64,000 nucleotides of DNA from the NCBI RefSeq assembly GCF_015163075.1, contig NZ_JADDXU010000014.1, positions 62,001-126,000 of the forward strand. The letters are read 5' to 3'. Below are positions 60,113 to 64,000 of the stretch, in pieces. The translations under genes and the position numbers were made by a program. Within the stretch, counting starts at the first letter, position 1; each line of letters opens with the position of its first letter. The stretch comes from Streptomyces justiciae (GTDB lineage: Bacteria; Actinomycetota; Actinomycetes; Streptomycetales; Streptomycetaceae). A model generated the notes under the pieces. That model searched no databases. It worked only from the letters and a program-made list of their open reading frames with translations, and was not told the origin of the DNA.

Positions 60113-61467
60113 CTACGACCGAACTCGCGGAACGCATCGCCGTGTTGATGCCCCGCGCCAAGCAGGACCTCGCCGACCTCGTCGCCATCCCCTCCGTCGC
60201 CGACCCCCGCCAGTACCCGCCCGAGGAGTGCCGGCGGGCCGCCCAGTGGGTCGCCGACGCGTTCGCCGAGGCCGGGCTGCGGGACGTCCATCTCGCCGAG
60301 ACCCCCGACGGCAGCCACGCCGTCATCGGTCACCGGCCCCCACCGCCCGGTGCCCCGACCGTCCTGCTCTACTGCCACTACGACGTCCAGCCCCCGCTCG
60401 ACGACGACGCCTGGACCACCCCGCCCTTCACCCTCACCGAGGCCCAGGGGCGTTGGTACGGGCGCGGCACCGCCGACTGCAAGGGCAACATCGTCATGCA
60501 CCTCACCGCGCTCCGGGCGCTCGGCGAGGACATCCCGGTGGGCCTGAAGTTCGTCGCGGAGGGCTCGGAGGAGCAGGGCACGGGCGGCCTGGAGGCGTAC
60601 GTCGCCCAGCACCCGGAGCAGTTCCTCGCCGACGCCCTGCTGGTGTGCGACACCGGCAACGCCGAGGTCGGCACCGGTACGGCGACCATCACCCTGCGCG
60701 GCCTCGCCAACCTCGTCGTCACCGTCGAGACCCTCAACGGGGAAGTCCACTCAGGCATGTTCGGCGGCCCGGCCCCCGACGCCCTCGCGGCCCTCATCCA
60801 GATGCTGGCCACCCTCCGCGACCCCAAGACCGGCGCCACCCGCATCAACGGCCTCGACTGCGACGGCACTTGGGACGGCGTCGGCTACGACGAGGCACAG
60901 TTCCGCGCCGACGCCGGCGTCCTGGACGGCGTACAGCTCACCGGCACCGGCACGGTCGCCGACCGCCTCTGGGCCCGCCCCGCCGTCACCGTGCTCGGCG
61001 TCGACTGCCCGCCGGTCGTCGGCTCCGCCGCCGCCGTGCCGCCCACCGCCCGCGCCCGCGTCAGCCTGCGCGTGCCGCCCGGCACCGACGCCCAGGCCGC
61101 GCTCAAGGCCCTCACCCAGCACCTCACGGACGCGGCGCCCTGGGGCGCGCGGGTGACGGTCGAGACCGAGGGCACCGGCTCCCCGTTCCAGGCCGCCACC
61201 GACGGCCCCGCCTACACGGCCCTGAGCAAGGCCATGCAGCAGGTCTACAGCAAACCCCTCGCCTTCCTCGGCCAGGGCGGCTCGATCCCGCTGTGCAACG
61301 TCCTCGCCACCACCTACCCGCGCGCCGAGATCGTCCTGATGGGCGTCGAGGAGCCGCGCTGCCTCATCCACGCGCCCAACGAGAGCGTCGACCCGTCCGA
61401 GATCGAGCACATGGCGCACGTGGAGGCCCTGTTCCTGCACGAGTACGCGGCCGCGCACCGCCGTTGA
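60109..61467 (+). CDS. M20-family dipeptidase
   Basis: A 452-residue zinc metallopeptidase of the M20/M25/M40 family. Metal ligands and catalytic residues lie in VLLYCHYDVQPP (His, Asp), RGTADCKGNIV, EGSEEQGTGGLE (Glu pair) and LVCDTGNA (Asp). The dimerisation insert spans about 205-310, and the last ligand is in CLIHAPNESVDPSEIEHM. It should hydrolyse small peptides, or N-acylated amino acids, in the cytoplasm. The start overlaps the membrane protein stop. Operon context suggests uptake and breakdown of one peptide type. Confidence 0.9.
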   Translation: MTTTELAERIAVLMPRAKQDLADLVAIPSVADPRQYPPEECRRAAQWVADAFAEAGLRDVHLAETPDGSHAVIGHRPPPPGAPTVLLYCHYDVQPPLDDDAWTTPPFTLTEAQGRWYGRGTADCKGNIVMHLTALRALGEDIPVGLKFVAEGSEEQGTGGLEAYVAQHPEQFLADALLVCDTGNAEVGTGTATITLRGLANLVVTVETLNGEVHSGMFGGPAPDALAALIQMLATLRDPKTGATRINGLDCDGTWDGVGYDEAQFRADAGVLDGVQLTGTGTVADRLWARPAVTVLGVDCPPVVGSAAAVPPTARARVSLRVPPGTDAQAALKALTQHLTDAAPWGARVTVETEGTGSPFQAATDGPAYTALSKAMQQVYSKPLAFLGQGGSIPLCNVLATTYPRAEIVLMGVEEPRCLIHAPNESVDPSEIEHMAHVEALFLHEYAAAHRR

Positions 61468-61473
61468 CAGGCC

Positions 61474-61818
61474 CTAGCGCGGGCCCAGCGACCGCTCCCG
61501 CACCCGCTCCAGATGCCCGACGAATACCTCGCGGGCGTCCGGCGTCAGCGTGCGCAGGGCGATCAAGGCGGTGATCACGACGTCGCACAGCTCGCTCTGG
61601 ACGTCCTCCCAGGTATGGGAGTTGCCCTTGCGCGGGTTGCGGTTCATCGCCCCGATCACCGCCTCGGCCACCTCGCCGACCTCCTCCGACAGCTTCAACA
61701 TCCGCAGGAGGAGGCTCTGTTGCCCGTCAGACGGGTGTCCGTCGGACGGGCGGTGCGAGTCGAGCCACGCCCACAAGTCGTCGATGCCCGACCAGATGTC
61801 GGGGTCCAGATCACTCAT
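61474..61818 (-). CDS. MazG-like nucleotide pyrophosphohydrolase
   Basis: A 114-residue all-helical protein. The metal-binding Glu motifs are LLLRMLKLSEEVGEVAEAVI (EExxE) and SELCDVVITALIAL (ExxD). This is the MazG-like superfamily, which hydrolyses NTPs or dNTPs to monophosphates. Unlike full MazG it has one domain. ATG 61818; it ends seven bases from the convergent dipeptidase stop. Neighbour genes suggest no particular substrate. Confidence 0.85.
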   Translation of the reverse strand: MSDLDPDIWSGIDDLWAWLDSHRPSDGHPSDGQQSLLLRMLKLSEEVGEVAEAVIGAMNRNPRKGNSHTWEDVQSELCDVVITALIALRTLTPDAREVFVGHLERVRERSLGPR

Positions 61819-61841
61819 GGACGCAGCTTGGCACGCTCGGC

Positions 61842-62513
61842 TCAGCTCTTGCCGAGGAGCTTGTTCATCTCCTCGATCTCCGCGGTCTGTCCGGTGACGA
61901 TGTCGTCGGCCATGGCGGTGGCGGGCTCATAGGCGCCCTTCGCCTTCTCCGTCTTCGCCATCTCGACCGCGCCCTCGTGGTGTTCGACCATCATGGTCAG
62001 GAACATCGTGTCGAAGTCCTCACCGGACGCCTTCTCCAGCTTCTCCATGTCCGCGTCGCCCATCATCCCGGGCATGTCGGACATCCCGGAGTCCGAGCCG
62101 TGGTCCATGCCCGGCATCGACTCCATCGACTCGCTCGCGGCCGGGACGTCCTCGCCCCACGCCTTCAGCCAGCCGGACATGGTCTCGATCTCCGGGTCCT
62201 GCGCCTTCTCGATGCGCGCGGCGAGATCCTTGACGTCCGCGGACGAGGCCCGGTCGGCGGCGAGTTCGGCCATCTCCAGCGCCTGACGGTGGTGCGGGAT
62301 CATGCCCTGCGCGAAGGAGACGTCCTGGGCGTTGTGGGCGGCGGCGGACGCCGACGCGGAGGGGGATGCGGAGGCCGACGTGCCGTGGCCTGCCTCGTGA
62401 CCGCTGTCGTCGCCCCCGCACGCGGTGAGGACGAGGGCGGCGCTGACGGTCGCCACGGCCAGAACGGCAGCGCGACGCGTACGGGCGGCGCGGGGCATAC
62501 GGGTGGTGCTCAT
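61842..62513 (-). CDS. DUF305 lipoprotein, Met/His-rich
   Basis: A 223-residue secreted lipoprotein. The signal peptide ends with lipobox LVLTACGG. The DUF305 ferritin-like domain has FAQGMIPHHRQALEMAELAA and MTMMVEHHEGAVEMA-like His pairs; the middle is Met-rich (SMESMPGMDHGSDSGMSDMP), suggesting copper or other metal binding at the cell surface. AGGAG lies seven bases before ATG 62513. The DUF6153 gene lies upstream on the same strand, a pair I recall in Streptomyces. Its exact role is unknown. Confidence 0.85.
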   Translation of the reverse strand: MSTTRMPRAARTRRAAVLAVATVSAALVLTACGGDDSGHEAGHGTSASASPSASASAAAHNAQDVSFAQGMIPHHRQALEMAELAADRASSADVKDLAARIEKAQDPEIETMSGWLKAWGEDVPAASESMESMPGMDHGSDSGMSDMPGMMGDADMEKLEKASGEDFDTMFLTMMVEHHEGAVEMAKTEKAKGAYEPATAMADDIVTGQTAEIEEMNKLLGKS

Positions 62514-62590
62514 GCTGGAACTCCTGCTGGATGAAAGGGATCTGGACTCCGGGCATGCCGAGGCGCACGACGTGCGCACGGCAGTCCTCT

Positions 62591-62995
62591 CTAGATCCGC
62601 AGGAGTTGGAGTTCCGCCAGGGACGGGGGAGCACGGGCCCCGTCCGGGTCCGCGACCGCACACGCCCGCAGTACGTCGTCCCGTACGACGCCGGCGACCG
62701 GGTCGGCCACGAGTGCGGGGAGCGCCGGGCCCCCGCTCACCGCGGCCGCCGAACAGGCCGCGTCGGCATGTGTCACATGCCCGGAGCCGCAGTGGCCCTC
62801 GCCACCACAGTCGTCGTGGGCCGCCGACACGGAGACGACGCCGGCCATCGGGGCGGAGTGCGGATGATCGCCCGGGAGGGCCACACCGGGGGCCAGGGCA
62901 TGCATCCCCATGACCCCGGCCAGCACCATCAGCACGAGCAGCCCTCGCCACCGCCGCAGGGGCGGTCGTAGGCGCAGGGGCTCGGGACGGTTCAC
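62591..62995 (-). CDS. DUF6153-like small membrane protein
   Basis: A 134-residue protein starting at GTG 62995. A basic N-terminus is followed by one TM helix (RGLLVLMVLAGVMGMHALAP), and then a His- and Cys-containing extracytoplasmic part (DDCGGEGHCGSGHVTHADAA). This matches the DUF6153 family. It lies just upstream of the DUF305 lipoprotein gene in the same direction, so both may serve metal handling. The longer frame upstream reads through degenerate repeats and is rejected. Confidence 0.7.
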   Translation of the reverse strand: MNRPEPLRLRPPLRRWRGLLVLMVLAGVMGMHALAPGVALPGDHPHSAPMAGVVSVSAAHDDCGGEGHCGSGHVTHADAACSAAAVSGGPALPALVADPVAGVVRDDVLRACAVADPDGARAPPSLAELQLLRI

Positions 62996-63119
62996 GGGGC
63001 ACAGCCTAGGGGCAGGGGTGGCGGTCCCTGTGCGCAGGCCTCGAATACGCAGGTGAGAGGGCGTCGCCACCGAATGCGGGCGGCCAGACGAGCGCCGCCT
63101 CCGCGTCGCCGGCGCACCA

Positions 63120-63383
63120 CACGGACCGAGCCGGTGGGGCGATCCGCGCGCGGTGCGAGCCGGGGCGGCAGGGGCACTGGCGTGCGGCGCGAGCCGAGCC
63201 GGTGAGGCAGCCATCTGTACGTCGGGCGACTCGAGCTGGTGAGGCTGCCGTCTGTGCGTAGTGCGGCTCCAGCCGGCAGAGCCACCGGCGCGCGGCCCGG
63301 ACCAAGGCGACGAAGCCATCTGCGCGCGGCCCGAACTGAGCCGATGCCGCCACCGGCCAGCGGCGCAATGCGAGCCGGCGGAG

Positions 63384-63385
<2 letters not shown>
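63120..63385. repeat. Degenerate tandem repeats of about 42-45 bp
   Basis: GAGCCGGTGRGGC and GCCATCTGTGCG-type blocks recur at intervals of about 42-45 bases between the DUF6153 and DoxX-like genes. Copies are strongly diverged. The gap 62996-63383 holds no gene. Confidence 0.5.
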
Positions 63386-63953
<568 letters not shown>

Positions 63954-64000
63954 GATGACTCCTGGAGAAGACGGCAAGAACAACCCCTCCCGCGTTTCCA

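Overview
The window is chromosomal DNA of a Streptomyces or close relative. It has very high G+C, GTG/TTG/CTG starts, many TGATG/ATGA stop-start overlaps, a class A RNase P RNA, an RNase H/histidine-phosphatase fusion, a SigE-type ECF sigma factor and several Streptomyces-typical hypothetical genes.

Core region 1 (1-22.7 kb). Two divergent MFS exporters (63-3483) are followed by an ECF sigma factor with a coupled membrane protein (3535-4913). A DesK/NarL-type two-component pair (5182-7959) sits between an HxlR-family remnant and a 64-bp minisatellite. A MaoC hydratase / Zn-alcohol dehydrogenase / SDR operon lies behind a KstR-like operator (8132-11167). Then come housekeeping genes: Nif3-like protein, CTG-initiated Zn-ribbon protein, RNase H/phosphatase, KDPG aldolase, YaaA and an RNB ribonuclease. 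MerR and AraC regulators and an EamA transporter follow; the EamA gene runs into rnpB.

Accessory island (about 22.7-49.55 kb). A 28-bp direct repeat copying the 3' end of rnpB lies at 22691-22718 and again at 49528-49555, so I read this stretch as an element integrated into rnpB. It holds a tyrosine integrase, ParA and ParB-like partition genes, HTH genes, gene fragments and a dense set of probable defence genes. These are a Gabija-like OLD nuclease/UvrD helicase pair (30703-34500), an unassigned three-gene cassette built round a large NTPase with a K-to-R P-loop (35254-38908), a HEPN-like protein (39208-40842), a probable modification-dependent SRA-like/PD-(D/E)XK nuclease (41308-42210) and a gene pair ending in an XRE-ImmA/IrrE metallopeptidase (42874-44864). 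No conjugation motor (TraB/FtsK, VirB4/D4) is visible. Two genes, a Ser/Thr kinase and an HTH/replication-like gene, are frameshifted at homopolymer tracts.

Just outside attR (49.7-54.2 kb) are two tandem paralogous nuclease-helicase (DUF2075-like) genes. Each is preceded by the same hairpin that buries its Shine-Dalgarno sequence.

Core region 2 (55.1-64 kb) holds divergent TetR regulators over twin palindromes, a ThrE-like exporter, a coupled permease / small membrane protein / M20 dipeptidase operon, a MazG-like protein, a DUF6153 and DUF305 pair, and a DoxX-family protein. Apart from rnpB no RNA gene was found, and I saw no tRNA, rRNA, CRISPR array or intact insertion sequence.
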